Shown here piece by piece: positions 16,939 to 25,531 of a DNA stretch of 64,000 nucleotides. This stretch comes from [Leptolyngbya] sp. JSC-1 (GTDB lineage Bacteria; Cyanobacteriota; Cyanobacteriia; Elainellales; Elainellaceae). Made by a program: the position numbers and the translations under genes. The stretch covers positions 2,927,015 through 2,991,014 of the forward strand of contig KL662191.1 in the NCBI GenBank assembly GCA_000733415.1. Reading direction: 5' to 3'. Within the stretch, counting starts at the first letter, position 1; each line of letters begins with the position of its first letter. The notes beneath the pieces were generated by a model, which did no database searches, was not told where the DNA came from, and saw nothing but the letters and a program-made list of their open reading frames with translations.

Positions 16939-17820
16939 ATGAGTCAATCTGTCAAAGCTGTGCTGGTTGCCCGTGCCCGCTTGGGCGAGTGTCCGGTCTG
17001 GGATGCCGATGGTCAGCAGTTGTTCTGGGTCGATGCCTACAATCACCGAGTGCACCAGTTTGACCCTGCCAGCGGACAAGACCGTTATTTTGATACGGGT
17101 GATGTAGTCAGCGCTCTTGTTTTGGCGGGCCGCAATCGTCTGCTGATCGCCCTGCAAAATCGCCTTGCCTTGCTGGATCTGTCAACCGGCGAAGTTACCA
17201 CGCTGTACACGGTTGAGTTTCCCCATCCCGACACACGATTCAACGACGGTAAATGCGATGCCCAGGGGCGGTTTTGGATCGGGTCGGTGAGTCAGGCAAC
17301 CGGGCAGGCCGCCCTCTATCGCTATGACCCCGATGGGTCGTTTCGGGTGATGGAAACCGGGCTGACCATTTCGAATGGGTTGGGCTGGAGTCCAGACGGA
17401 ACCACCTTTTACCTGACCGACTCAGCACCAGCCAAAACCATCTACGCCTATGATTTTGATGCTGAAACCGGGACTATTGGCAACCGCCGCGTTTTGGTAG
17501 ACCTGAGCCAAGAAGAGATAGAACCCGATGGCTTGACGATTGACCGGGAGGGAAACCTGTGGTCGGCTCTGTGGAATGGCTGGCAGGTCGCTTGCTTTGA
17601 CTCCAGCGGCCAGGAAAAGTTTCGAATCGCGATGCCGGTGCAGCGGCCAACTAGCGTCACCTTTGGCGGGCCAGATCTGAGCCATTTGTACATCACCACC
17701 GCATCGGTAGGGCTGAGCCAGAAAGAAATTCAGCAGGGCTTCTTAGCGGGTGATTTGTTTCGGATGGAGACTCATACGGCTGGGCTACCAACTTGCTCAT
17801 TCTTGGCTGAGCAAGATTGA
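16939..17820 (+). CDS. SMP-30/gluconolactonase family lactonase
   Basis: 293 residues, a complete six-bladed propeller. Metal ligands of the SMP-30 family are visible: Glu17 in LGECPVWD, the Asn in FNDGKCDAQGRFWIG and in ISNGLGWSPDG, and the Asp in EPDGLTIDREGNLW. Known activity of the family: Ca2+- or Zn2+-dependent opening of aldonolactones such as glucono-1,5-lactone. It starts 18 bp after the glucosidase stop and is surely co-transcribed with it. With the SDR that follows (143 bp downstream), it gives the middle step of glucose to gluconate. The exact sugar lactone is not determined by sequence. Confidence 0.88.
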   Translation: MSQSVKAVLVARARLGECPVWDADGQQLFWVDAYNHRVHQFDPASGQDRYFDTGDVVSALVLAGRNRLLIALQNRLALLDLSTGEVTTLYTVEFPHPDTRFNDGKCDAQGRFWIGSVSQATGQAALYRYDPDGSFRVMETGLTISNGLGWSPDGTTFYLTDSAPAKTIYAYDFDAETGTIGNRRVLVDLSQEEIEPDGLTIDREGNLWSALWNGWQVACFDSSGQEKFRIAMPVQRPTSVTFGGPDLSHLYITTASVGLSQKEIQQGFLAGDLFRMETHTAGLPTCSFLAEQD

Positions 17821-17962
17821 GTTGCAGTAAATTTCAGCAAACAAAAGTGACATTGAGACACAGTGACATTGAGGCAGGCTCATTTCTGATCAATCATGAG
17901 TTGGATGCGATGGAGCGTCAGCTCCGCTTAAATGAGGAGTGGCATTTTGGAGAACAATCAGC

Positions 17963-18769
17963 ATGAAAGGATTAGCTGGGAAAAATGCGTTGATTACCGG
18001 AGCTAGCTCTGGCATCGGCCAGGCGATCGCCATTCGTCTGGCTCAAGAAGGCTGCAACATTGCGATTAACTACCGCAGCAAACCAGAAGCCGCTAAGGAA
18101 ACCGAGACAACGGCGCTACAGCGGGCTAGTGAAGCCGGATATGGCAATATACAAACCCTGTTAGTGCAAGGGGATGTCTCCAAAGAAGAAGATATTCTCC
18201 GAATCATGCACCGTGTAACCGAGCAATTTGGCAGCCTGGATATTCTGATCAACAATGCCGGCGTTCAAACCGAACATCCTTCCCACGAAGTCCCGACCGA
18301 TGAATTTGACTGGGTACTCTCCGTCAATTTACGGGGGGCGTTTATCTGCGCTCGTGAAACGATCAAGCAGTTTCTCGCCCAACAGCGCTCGGGTGTAATC
18401 ATCAATGTTTCCAGCGTTCACGAAGTCATTCCTCGTCCGAGATACCTCAGCTATTCCATCAGCAAGGGCGGCATGGAAAACCTGACGAAAACCCTAGCCT
18501 TGGAGTATGCCAATCAGGGAATTCGGGTCAATGCAATCGCCCCTGGGGCCACCATCACCCCAATTAACGAAGCTTGGACAGACGATCCAGAGCAGCGAGC
18601 CGTAGTGGAAAGCCACATTCCGATAGGACGGCCTGGAACATCAGAGGAGATGGCAGCCGCAACCGCGTTCTTAGCCTCAGATGAAGCCGCCTACATCACG
18701 GGACAAACCCTATTCATTGACGGTGGCCTCACCCTATACGCTGATTTTCGAGAGACATGGTCGGCTTGA
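17963..18769 (+). CDS. SDR family oxidoreductase, glucose 1-dehydrogenase-like
   Basis: 268 residues. The frame extends to a GTG at 17939, but the ATG at 17963 is preceded by TTGGAGA at 17947-17953, so I start there. NAD(P)-binding motif TGASSGIG, the NNAG motif, and the catalytic Ser and YSISK (Tyr, Lys) are all present. The C-terminus TGQTLFIDGGLTLY is the classical SDR ending. Overall similarity is to Bacillus-type glucose 1-dehydrogenase (GDH). Its position after a glucosidase and an aldonolactonase supports a sugar-oxidising role. A HIP1 octamer GCGATCGC lies inside the gene at 18023-18030. Confidence 0.87.
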   Translation: MKGLAGKNALITGASSGIGQAIAIRLAQEGCNIAINYRSKPEAAKETETTALQRASEAGYGNIQTLLVQGDVSKEEDILRIMHRVTEQFGSLDILINNAGVQTEHPSHEVPTDEFDWVLSVNLRGAFICARETIKQFLAQQRSGVIINVSSVHEVIPRPRYLSYSISKGGMENLTKTLALEYANQGIRVNAIAPGATITPINEAWTDDPEQRAVVESHIPIGRPGTSEEMAAATAFLASDEAAYITGQTLFIDGGLTLYADFRETWSA

Positions 18770-18939
18770 TTCTGTCACCTGTTCTGGTGGGCGTTATTGG
18801 AAACGAATTGTATAATTGCAGCGTTGTCAGTGGCGGAACAAAATTAGGCTTAAGACAGTCATAGCTGAGATGATTTTGAAGGCAATCAGAGGTGCAAATC
18901 TGCATTTATTTCAAAGTTATTGCAGAGGATGTTCAAAGT

Positions 18940-19656
18940 ATGTTAAAGCAAATTCAACTTTCGCTTGGATTGGCGGCCTTGATCGGCGCAGGGAGCCTAG
19001 CTTCACCCCATGCCACGGCTCAAATTAGCAGCGAAGAATTTCAGATGGGGCGTGCTCGTGAAGCCTGTGCCACTCAAGCTCAGCAACAGTTACTCACTGT
19101 CAACAATGTCGTTTCCACCATCCCAGTGACCGGCAGCGGTGGGCGGATGATCGGCTCCGAGGTGATTTTGAACGTGAGTCGCGGTGGGGAAACCTACGAT
19201 GTTCGCTGCAGCTTCGACAACGCCACCAGAACCGCCACCATTGCCAGCATCCCATCGACAGGAAGTGGCTCAGGCACGACCGCGTCCCGTCCGGCATCCG
19301 GCACCTTTCAAGGGCGTGGTGTGGCTCATGGGGCTACCTTTACCAGAGGCCGTACTGCCAACGTCGCTCTGACGATTGAGGGCGATAACTTTGGTCTGGA
19401 ATTGGCAGAACCAGCTCCTACAGGAGCAAGAGTCCAGTATCGCGGCGTAATCATGCGCCGGTCTGATGACTCTGCTAACAGCTTTACTCTGCGGACACGG
19501 GTGCGGAGTTTCAACTCGTCCGGCAATCTGCGCGTGCTCAATACCACAACCGGCACCTGCCAAATTGAAGTATTCGACGCGCGGGTGATCTCAAGCAACT
19601 GCAATACGGCCACTTCCGACAGCTCGACTCGGTTTTTAGGATTAGAGCAATTCTGA
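18940..19656 (+). CDS. Secreted hypothetical protein, paralogue A
   Basis: The frame opens at 18892, but MLKQIQLSLGLAALIGAG, with a GAGGA ribosome site about 11 bases upstream, is a better start (238 residues). Residues 1-28 form a signal peptide ending at ATAQ. The mature part starts with SSEEFQMGRAREAC and has a second block (GSGGRMIGSEVILNVSRGGETYDVRC), a Ser/Gly-rich linker and a C-terminal domain ending CQIEVFDARVISSNCNT and RFLGLEQF. Four cysteines suggest disulfides. A close paralogue lies at 28247-28960. No known domain recognised; a cyanobacterial periplasmic or surface protein family of unknown role. Confidence 0.7.
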   Translation: MLKQIQLSLGLAALIGAGSLASPHATAQISSEEFQMGRAREACATQAQQQLLTVNNVVSTIPVTGSGGRMIGSEVILNVSRGGETYDVRCSFDNATRTATIASIPSTGSGSGTTASRPASGTFQGRGVAHGATFTRGRTANVALTIEGDNFGLELAEPAPTGARVQYRGVIMRRSDDSANSFTLRTRVRSFNSSGNLRVLNTTTGTCQIEVFDARVISSNCNTATSDSSTRFLGLEQF

Positions 19657-19769
19657 ATTAATTAAGGAAAAACACAACGCTGATGCTCGGCTCCTGTAAA
19701 TTGATCACTGGGAGTAAAGTCAGCAAGTTAACCTGAGTAACACTAACTGAAGAAATACTAATACACACC

Positions 19770-20288
19770 ATGAACGATAGCCCTTTATTCCATTGCCGCT
19801 TCAGTCAGCATTTGACCCGTCCGATCCTGGCTTTGATAGTTGGGCTAAGCGGAATTTCTGTGGCAAACATGGCAAGCGCCCTACCTGTATTGGAACAACC
19901 TCCCCTGCTGATGGCTCAATCCACTGCTCTCGCCGGAAACTGGCGGCTGGCCAACATGACCGAGGATCCAACTCCCACTCCAATGGTTCCGGCTGGTGAA
20001 CTCACCGTCGAGTTTGCTGGCGATCGGATTTCCGGATCGGGCGGCTGCAATCGGTTTACAGGCAGCTTCAACACTGAAGGAAACCAGTTGCAGGTTGGCC
20101 CGCTAGCCTCCACGTTCAAAGCCTGTGAACAGTCAATCATGGACCAGGAAACCCGGTATTTAACCGCTCTGCAAGGCGCACAGCGCTATGAACTCGATGA
20201 TCAAGGCCAGTTGACGATTTTCTACCAAACGGAACAGACATCAGGCGTGCTGCGCTTCACGAATCAAACCGTTCGAGGCATGTGGTGA
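19770..20288 (+). CDS. META domain (HslJ-like) secreted protein
   Basis: 172 residues. A hydrophobic N-terminal segment (about 19-37, LILALIVGLSGISVANMASA) is a probable signal peptide. The META domain spans about 53-170: LAGNWRLANM, then ISGSGGCNRFTGSFNTEGNQLQVGPLASTFKAC, and MDQETRYLTALQGAQRYEL. The GCNRFxG and TxKAC motifs are diagnostic; the two cysteines could pair. The family includes E. coli HslJ (heat-inducible, novobiocin resistance-linked). The start lacks a good ribosome site. It ends 6 bp before the next gene and is likely co-transcribed with it. Confidence 0.85.
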   Translation: MNDSPLFHCRFSQHLTRPILALIVGLSGISVANMASALPVLEQPPLLMAQSTALAGNWRLANMTEDPTPTPMVPAGELTVEFAGDRISGSGGCNRFTGSFNTEGNQLQVGPLASTFKACEQSIMDQETRYLTALQGAQRYELDDQGQLTIFYQTEQTSGVLRFTNQTVRGMW

Positions 20289-20294
20289 GCTGTT

Positions 20295-23102
20295 ATGTTT
20301 GCACAAGTGCCAGAACGCCAAATGCATTGGATTCGCTGGATCCTGACGGTTGGATGGCTGCTGGTGATTGCCTCGTTGTTCTATGACCCCTGGACCGCTG
20401 CCCTCACCGCACCCGAGCATCCCTGGAGCCCGCTGCGGCTGACTGGTGAGTGTGTGCCGGTGCAGGGCCAATGTGTCGAGGAGCAGCCCTACCCGATCGG
20501 AGCCACCTTATTTTGGGGCGCGATTGTGCCCTCTGGTATCTTGATTCTGCTGGTGTTTGGGCATGAACTATGGCGGCGGATTTGTCCTTTGTCGTTTTTG
20601 TCTCAAATTCCCCGTGCGCTGGGCTGGCAGCGTCAATTCAAGCGAGAAAGCGCCAACGGCAAGGTGCGCTATGAGTTGGCTAAGGTAAAGCCTGATTCCT
20701 GGTTGGGCCGCAATTACGCCTATGTACAATTTGGCTGGTTGTTTGTCGGACTGTGCGGGCGCATCCTGTTTTTCAATGCCGATCGGCTGGTGCTGGGTCT
20801 GTGGCTGCTATTTACAATTGCCGTTGCGATTGCGGTGGGGTACTTCTATGGCGGCAAATCCTGGTGTCAATACTTCTGCCCGATGGCTCCGGTGCAAACC
20901 ATTTTCAGCGAACCCAGGGGGCTGTTAGGTAGCAAGGCCCACATGAGCGATCAGCGCATTACCCAATCCATGTGCCGCACTGTATTGCCCGATGGCAATG
21001 AGCAAAGCGCCTGTGTTGCCTGCCAGAGTCCCTGCTTTGATATCGACTCCGAGCGTACCTACTGGGATGGCCTGAATCGACCTGAGGAATCGGTAATTCG
21101 CTATGGTTACGTCGGCCTGGTAATTGGCTATTTTCTGTACTACTATCTCTATGCTGGCAACTGGGACTATTACTTTTCCGGCGTCTGGAATCGCGACCCC
21201 AATCAGCTCGCCGCTTTGATGAGTCCGGGGCTGTATATCGCCGGACAGCCGATCAACATTCCTAAATTAGTTGCAGTACCACTGGTGTTGGGGGGATTTA
21301 CGCTGGTGGGCTATGGAGTTGGCCGTTGGGTGGAAACGCAGCTCAAGTCCTATAGTCGGCAGCGGCGTCCTAATCTCAATCCCGATCTGATTCGCCATCG
21401 CATCTTTGTTGTTTGCACCTTTGGTATTTTTAATTTCTTTTTCTTTTTCGCCGGTCGTCCACTGCTGCAACTGACGCCTGCCTGGGTGCAGTACGGATTC
21501 GATGTCAGCGTTTTGTTCCTCAGCACCCTCTGGTTACAAAAAAGCTGGCGACGCCAGCCCGATCTCTATGCGCGGGAAAACCTGGCTAACCGCTTCCGTA
21601 AACAGCTAGGGCGCTTGCAGCTCGATCTGTCCCAGTATCTAGAAGGTCGGTCACTGGATGACCTAGATGCCAATGAGGTCTATGTGCTGGCCAAGGTGCT
21701 GCCCGACTTTACACGCCAGAAACGGCACGAAGCCTACAAAGGTGTGCTGCGCGAAGCATTAGAAGAAGGCTACGTCAGCTATTCCAGCAGCCTGGAAGTG
21801 TTGCAGCAAATGCGACAAGAGCTAGATATTTCTGACGATGAACATCGCGAAGTGCTGGAGGAGCTGGGGATCGAAGATCCGCAACTGCTCGATCCCAACC
21901 GGCAGCGGTCTCTGGAAAATCAGATTCGCTTGAGCGGCTACCAGAAATCGCTAGAGCGGTTAATGCGATTGCAGCAACAGGCCGGCCTGACTGAATTTGA
22001 ACCCTCACCCCAGGATTCCACCACAGTGCGAGCCTTGCGGCGCGAGTACTCAATTACCCCTCAAGAAGAAGCGTGGATCTTGAGTGGACTTCCCGGCGAG
22101 ACGGGTAATTTCCAAAAGGCCGAACGGCTATTGGCTCAGCTCGACGAATGGCTGGCTTGTGAGCAGGCACTGGCTCATCCGGCTTTGCAGGCGCATCCAC
22201 CCGTAACCCTGCTGCAAAAAGCCGCTCAGCGTAAGCAGGAGCTGATTGTGCAATCGGTGCTGGATATTCTGGCGACGCTTCCCAATGATGCCCAGACCGT
22301 TGCTCTAGCGCAGTCCTTACACCAGCGTTCGCCCCAACGGGTAGCCACATCAATCCAGCGCGAACCCTGGCCAGACCAGCTAGCACCCCAGGTCCTGGAG
22401 CTGTTGTCCCAACCGGCGGCTCCACCGCTGTCTGTCGAACCCTCGACCTCAGAAACCCTGAGCCACCTAGAACACCTGCTGCAACACTATAATCCCGTAG
22501 CGCAGGCGGCGGCCCTTTACCTAATCGCCCAACTCGATCCAGAACGCGCCCAGACAATTGCTCGGAACCTGAGTCAAATGCCCGATTCGCCGCTGGTGCA
22601 ATCCACCGCAGAGCAATTGCTGGCCTTGCCGTCTTCACCGCCGCTTACCGCCTTTCCCAGCTTGGAAAAACTGGTTTACCTGTCCAACAGTAATTTCTTT
22701 GATCCAATCCAACCCTACACCCTGATAGCGCTAGGCGAACGGGCCGAGGTGCGGACCTATGCCACGAATGATCTGATCACCGAAGCAGGCGATACCTGCC
22801 GGGAATTGCTGCTGCTGATCGAAGGGGAGGCCAAGATTCGCTACCAGTTAACCGATGGGGTGCGTATCGAACGCCTCCAGCCGGGGCAGATCTTGGATGA
22901 GCTGGAGGTTCTGACCCACAGTACCTCTGAAAATACGATTCTGGCTGATAGCCCCAACACCCGCATCCTAGCTCTATCCATAGATGCCGTTGACGATCTG
23001 CTGGAACAAGATCCAAATTTTGCCCGCCGGATTCTAGAACTGGAAAGCCGGCAACTTCAGCGGTTAGTCAAATTGGGGGCAGGGCCGCTGTCTCTCCCCT
23101 GA
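20295..23102 (+). CDS. Membrane Fe-S protein (NapH/NosR-like) fused to a cNMP-binding-like domain
   Basis: 935 residues with an unusual order of parts. Residues about 10-345 hold several membrane helices and a cysteine-rich segment: CxxxCP at 191-195 (WCQYFCPMAPV) and C230, C233, C237 (CVACQSPC), resembling NapH/NosR-type membrane [4Fe-4S] proteins. About 365-425 has two further helices, then a long soluble helical region (about 430-780, HEAT- or TPR-like). About 795-925 has the fold signature of a cyclic-nucleotide-binding domain (LLLLIEGEAKIRY, LQPGQILDELEVL), but the usual GExAL...PRxA phosphate cassette is degenerate. Likely a membrane electron carrier with a sensory tail; partner and signal unknown. 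Confidence 0.75.
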   Translation: MFAQVPERQMHWIRWILTVGWLLVIASLFYDPWTAALTAPEHPWSPLRLTGECVPVQGQCVEEQPYPIGATLFWGAIVPSGILILLVFGHELWRRICPLSFLSQIPRALGWQRQFKRESANGKVRYELAKVKPDSWLGRNYAYVQFGWLFVGLCGRILFFNADRLVLGLWLLFTIAVAIAVGYFYGGKSWCQYFCPMAPVQTIFSEPRGLLGSKAHMSDQRITQSMCRTVLPDGNEQSACVACQSPCFDIDSERTYWDGLNRPEESVIRYGYVGLVIGYFLYYYLYAGNWDYYFSGVWNRDPNQLAALMSPGLYIAGQPINIPKLVAVPLVLGGFTLVGYGVGRWVETQLKSYSRQRRPNLNPDLIRHRIFVVCTFGIFNFFFFFAGRPLLQLTPAWVQYGFDVSVLFLSTLWLQKSWRRQPDLYARENLANRFRKQLGRLQLDLSQYLEGRSLDDLDANEVYVLAKVLPDFTRQKRHEAYKGVLREALEEGYVSYSSSLEVLQQMRQELDISDDEHREVLEELGIEDPQLLDPNRQRSLENQIRLSGYQKSLERLMRLQQQAGLTEFEPSPQDSTTVRALRREYSITPQEEAWILSGLPGETGNFQKAERLLAQLDEWLACEQALAHPALQAHPPVTLLQKAAQRKQELIVQSVLDILATLPNDAQTVALAQSLHQRSPQRVATSIQREPWPDQLAPQVLELLSQPAAPPLSVEPSTSETLSHLEHLLQHYNPVAQAAALYLIAQLDPERAQTIARNLSQMPDSPLVQSTAEQLLALPSSPPLTAFPSLEKLVYLSNSNFFDPIQPYTLIALGERAEVRTYATNDLITEAGDTCRELLLLIEGEAKIRYQLTDGVRIERLQPGQILDELEVLTHSTSENTILADSPNTRILALSIDAVDDLLEQDPNFARRILELESRQLQRLVKLGAGPLSLP

Positions 23103-23982
23103 GCAGAGCCGCGTGGGTGATTTGGATAAGACGTTTGTATTGTTTAACACATCTGGGTATTGCCCTTTCACAGCGATGCCATATAATGAGGCTGCTAGAT
23201 GTTCTGCTGGCTTGGTTATAGTCCTCATATCCTTAAAAAGCTGTTTGGAAAGGGTTTTGTTCTGGCCCTACTTCCTTTCCCTATGGTGTCCACACAAGTC
23301 GAAGATCCCCCCTAACCCCCCTAACCCCCCTAACCCAAAGGGGGGAACCGGAGGCGAAGCCTGGGCGCAGCCCATACCAAACCGGGATTGAGGTCCCCCT
23401 TATCAAGGGGAATTATAGCCCTGCGGGCATCTCAGAAAAGGGGGATCACCCCTTGCATTGATTCGCGATCGCCCTCCGGGCGGTGCGGAGCACCATCGAG
23501 ATCTGTGTACACGGTAGCTTCCTTCCCTGGAATGCCCACAGAGCTAGAATCCCTCACTAGTGGGGAGTTCTGAACAGCGACAGTTGGGGTCTTCCAGAAT
23601 GGGGGATGTAAGGGGCTTTTCAAACAGCTTCTGAGATAAAGATCTTAAAGATGAAATCTTAAGAACTGAGATCTTAGACAAACCTGACATTAGGCTGGGG
23701 TCTTTTTGAGAAAGATCGCTTTTTATCCTCCTTTCACTCGTCACTTAAAGTAGGGCTTAACGTTTGCGTATGGTCTAATTCATAGGGAAGATACACTGGA
23801 GATACACTACAGTCCTACCTTCAATGTCTTTGTAAACGACTTTGTAAACGAAATAAAAGTAAACGACAAGTAAAAAGCCAATAGATTGAGAACCATAACA
23901 ACAAGCATGATTGCTAACCCAGTGGTAATCCTGCACAGACGCAGTTGGCAAATTGGGCTAGGTTTACCGAGGAAGGTGCGTA
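23103..23982. other. Gene-free spacer with C-rich and G-rich repeats
   Basis: About 880 bp with no convincing gene; short frames at 23113-23391 and 23388-23573 run through repeats and are rejected. Contents: three 9-mers CCCCCCTAA with a CCCAAAGGGGGG end (23307-23345), a CCCCCTT ... AAGGGG pair (about 23395-23414), a HIP1 octamer at 23465-23472 inside a GC-rich patch, and AT-rich sequence further right that should hold the promoter of the response regulator at 23983. AGGAAGGTGCGTA before that ATG is its ribosome site. Confidence 0.5.
23307..23345. repeat. CCCCCCTAA nonamer tandem array with inverted G-tail
   Basis: The 9-mer CCCCCCTAA occurs three times in a row at 23307-23333, followed by CCCAAAGGGGGG to 23345. 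The C-runs and the G-run can pair as a hairpin. CCCCTAACCC-type spacer repeats are widespread in cyanobacteria. Confidence 0.8.
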
Positions 23983-25134
23983 ATGAAAATTCTTTTAGTA
24001 GAAGATGACGAATACACCGGTCAAGTGCTTTCAGCCACCCTTTCAGCTCATCGTTACGCGGTGGATACTGTCACAGATGGCTCGGTGGGGTTGGAGTTGG
24101 CTACTCGCTGGAATTATGATCTGATTCTTTTGGATGTATTGCTGCCAACCTTGAACGGCATCGAAGTCTGTCGCCGACTCCGGGCGCAAGGCTGCCAAAC
24201 ACCAATCTTGATCCTGACTACAAAAGATTCGAATGATGATGTGGTGACTGGACTAGATGCAGGTGCAGATGACTATTTAGCCAAGTCCTGTGAATCGTCT
24301 CAGCTTTTGGCTAGAGTGCGGGCGCTGCTGCGGCGCAGTGGCATGGCTCCACCGTCTCCGGTTCTATCTTGGGGACCGCTTTGCCTTGATCCAGCCCTGG
24401 CCCAGGTGACTTTCAATCAGCAGATCATCTCTCTGCGCCCCAAGGAATACAGCCTGCTGGAGCTGTTTCTGCGTCACCCTCAACGGATTCTCAGCCGCAG
24501 CGCCATCATCGATCACATGTGGCCCATGGAGGAAACTCCGGTAGAAGGGGCTGTCACTAATTTGATCAAGGATTTGCGTCAGCGATTGAAGTCGGCGGGA
24601 ATGACGGCGGATCTAATCGAAACTGTGTATGGCTTAGGATATCGGTTAAAAACGGCACCTGTACCCGAAGAAAAGACCGAAGAGAAATCTGAATTGGGTC
24701 ATGCTACAACCAGTCCCAGGGAAAATCAGCGGGAGACGCCATCCTTGGCCGAAATCAATTTTCCTTCAGAGATGAGGCAGCAGCGCGGAAAAACAGCGAT
24801 TCAGCAGATTGCCGAACGGTTCTACGGCTCGCTAGAGCAGCGGCTTGCTGTACTAGAAGCGACAGCCTTGCTGTTCCATGCCGACGGTTGTAATTTGCAG
24901 CAACAAAAGGTCGCCCACACCGAGGCTCACAAGCTGGCCGGTGGTTTGGGAACGTTTGGCTGTAGCAAAGCTTCAGATATTGCACGAGCAATTGAACGTC
25001 TGTTGGAAACTAGACTCAGCCAACAAGCGCGAGTTGCCGATCGGTTTTCGCAACTGCTGGCCGAGCTAAGGCAGGAACTGGGGCAGCCCCAGACATACCA
25101 GCCCATGGCTGATTCCGCGATGGCCAGAAAGTAG
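23983..25134 (+). CDS. OmpR-type response regulator with C-terminal Hpt domain
   Basis: 383 residues with three modules. A receiver domain (1-118) has the acidic pair at 8-9, phospho-acceptor Asp51 in LLDVLLP and Lys101 (DDYLAKS). A winged-helix DNA-binding domain (about 125-225) shows LRPKEYSLLELFLRHP and YGLGYRLK. After a charged linker (225-270), a histidine phosphotransfer domain (about 270-375) has His316 in HKLAGGLGTFG. All phosphorelay residues are present. The usual KP after the Lys is replaced by KS. Fusion of an output regulator to Hpt lets one protein both accept and pass phosphate; such cyanobacterial fusions are known. No sensor kinase gene is in the window. Confidence 0.9.
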   Translation: MKILLVEDDEYTGQVLSATLSAHRYAVDTVTDGSVGLELATRWNYDLILLDVLLPTLNGIEVCRRLRAQGCQTPILILTTKDSNDDVVTGLDAGADDYLAKSCESSQLLARVRALLRRSGMAPPSPVLSWGPLCLDPALAQVTFNQQIISLRPKEYSLLELFLRHPQRILSRSAIIDHMWPMEETPVEGAVTNLIKDLRQRLKSAGMTADLIETVYGLGYRLKTAPVPEEKTEEKSELGHATTSPRENQRETPSLAEINFPSEMRQQRGKTAIQQIAERFYGSLEQRLAVLEATALLFHADGCNLQQQKVAHTEAHKLAGGLGTFGCSKASDIARAIERLLETRLSQQARVADRFSQLLAELRQELGQPQTYQPMADSAMARK

Positions 25135-25263
25135 GTGAATCGAAAGGCCGGTGAATCGAAAGTCAGTGAGGCAGTGCAGACGCTGCGCAAAACAGGTCTT
25201 ATCAGTTTCATATGTTTTTGATTTAGGCTGAAAGCTAAATCCTTTTAATACTTATGCTTCGTC

Positions 25264-25500
25264 ATGCATAGCGATGACTGGTTTAGGAATGATTCATTTC
25301 AAATTGAGCGGATTGAAGCGGCGTCCCATGCTTTAAATCAAGCGCTACAAAGTCTTTGTGAACGCGATTATGCCTCTGCTCGAAATCTAGTAACATTCAC
25401 CAAACAAGTATTAGAAGAATTGTTGCTGGACTGCGAGCATCACGTTCAAGCTGAAGCACTGCTCAACCAGTTTCGCTACTATGAACAGTCCATAAACTAG
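25264..25500 (+). CDS. Small hypothetical protein
   Basis: 78 residues. Helical and acidic with no transmembrane segment; predicted helices cover about 15-50 (IERIEAASHALNQALQSLCE) and 53-72. No family recognised. It lies between the Hpt response regulator and cyanophycinase, on the same strand, 31 bp before the cyanophycinase start, so it may be co-transcribed with it. No strong ribosome site precedes the ATG. Coding status is moderately supported by composition and orientation only. Confidence 0.5.
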   Translation: MHSDDWFRNDSFQIERIEAASHALNQALQSLCERDYASARNLVTFTKQVLEELLLDCEHHVQAEALLNQFRYYEQSIN

Positions 25501-25531
25501 CGAAGGTAGAAAATCACTAGGAGCAACAATT

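Noticed and set aside
23113..23573. Two plus-strand frames (92 and 61 codons)
   Set aside because: They read through C-rich and G-rich tandem repeats and have no ribosome site or domain.
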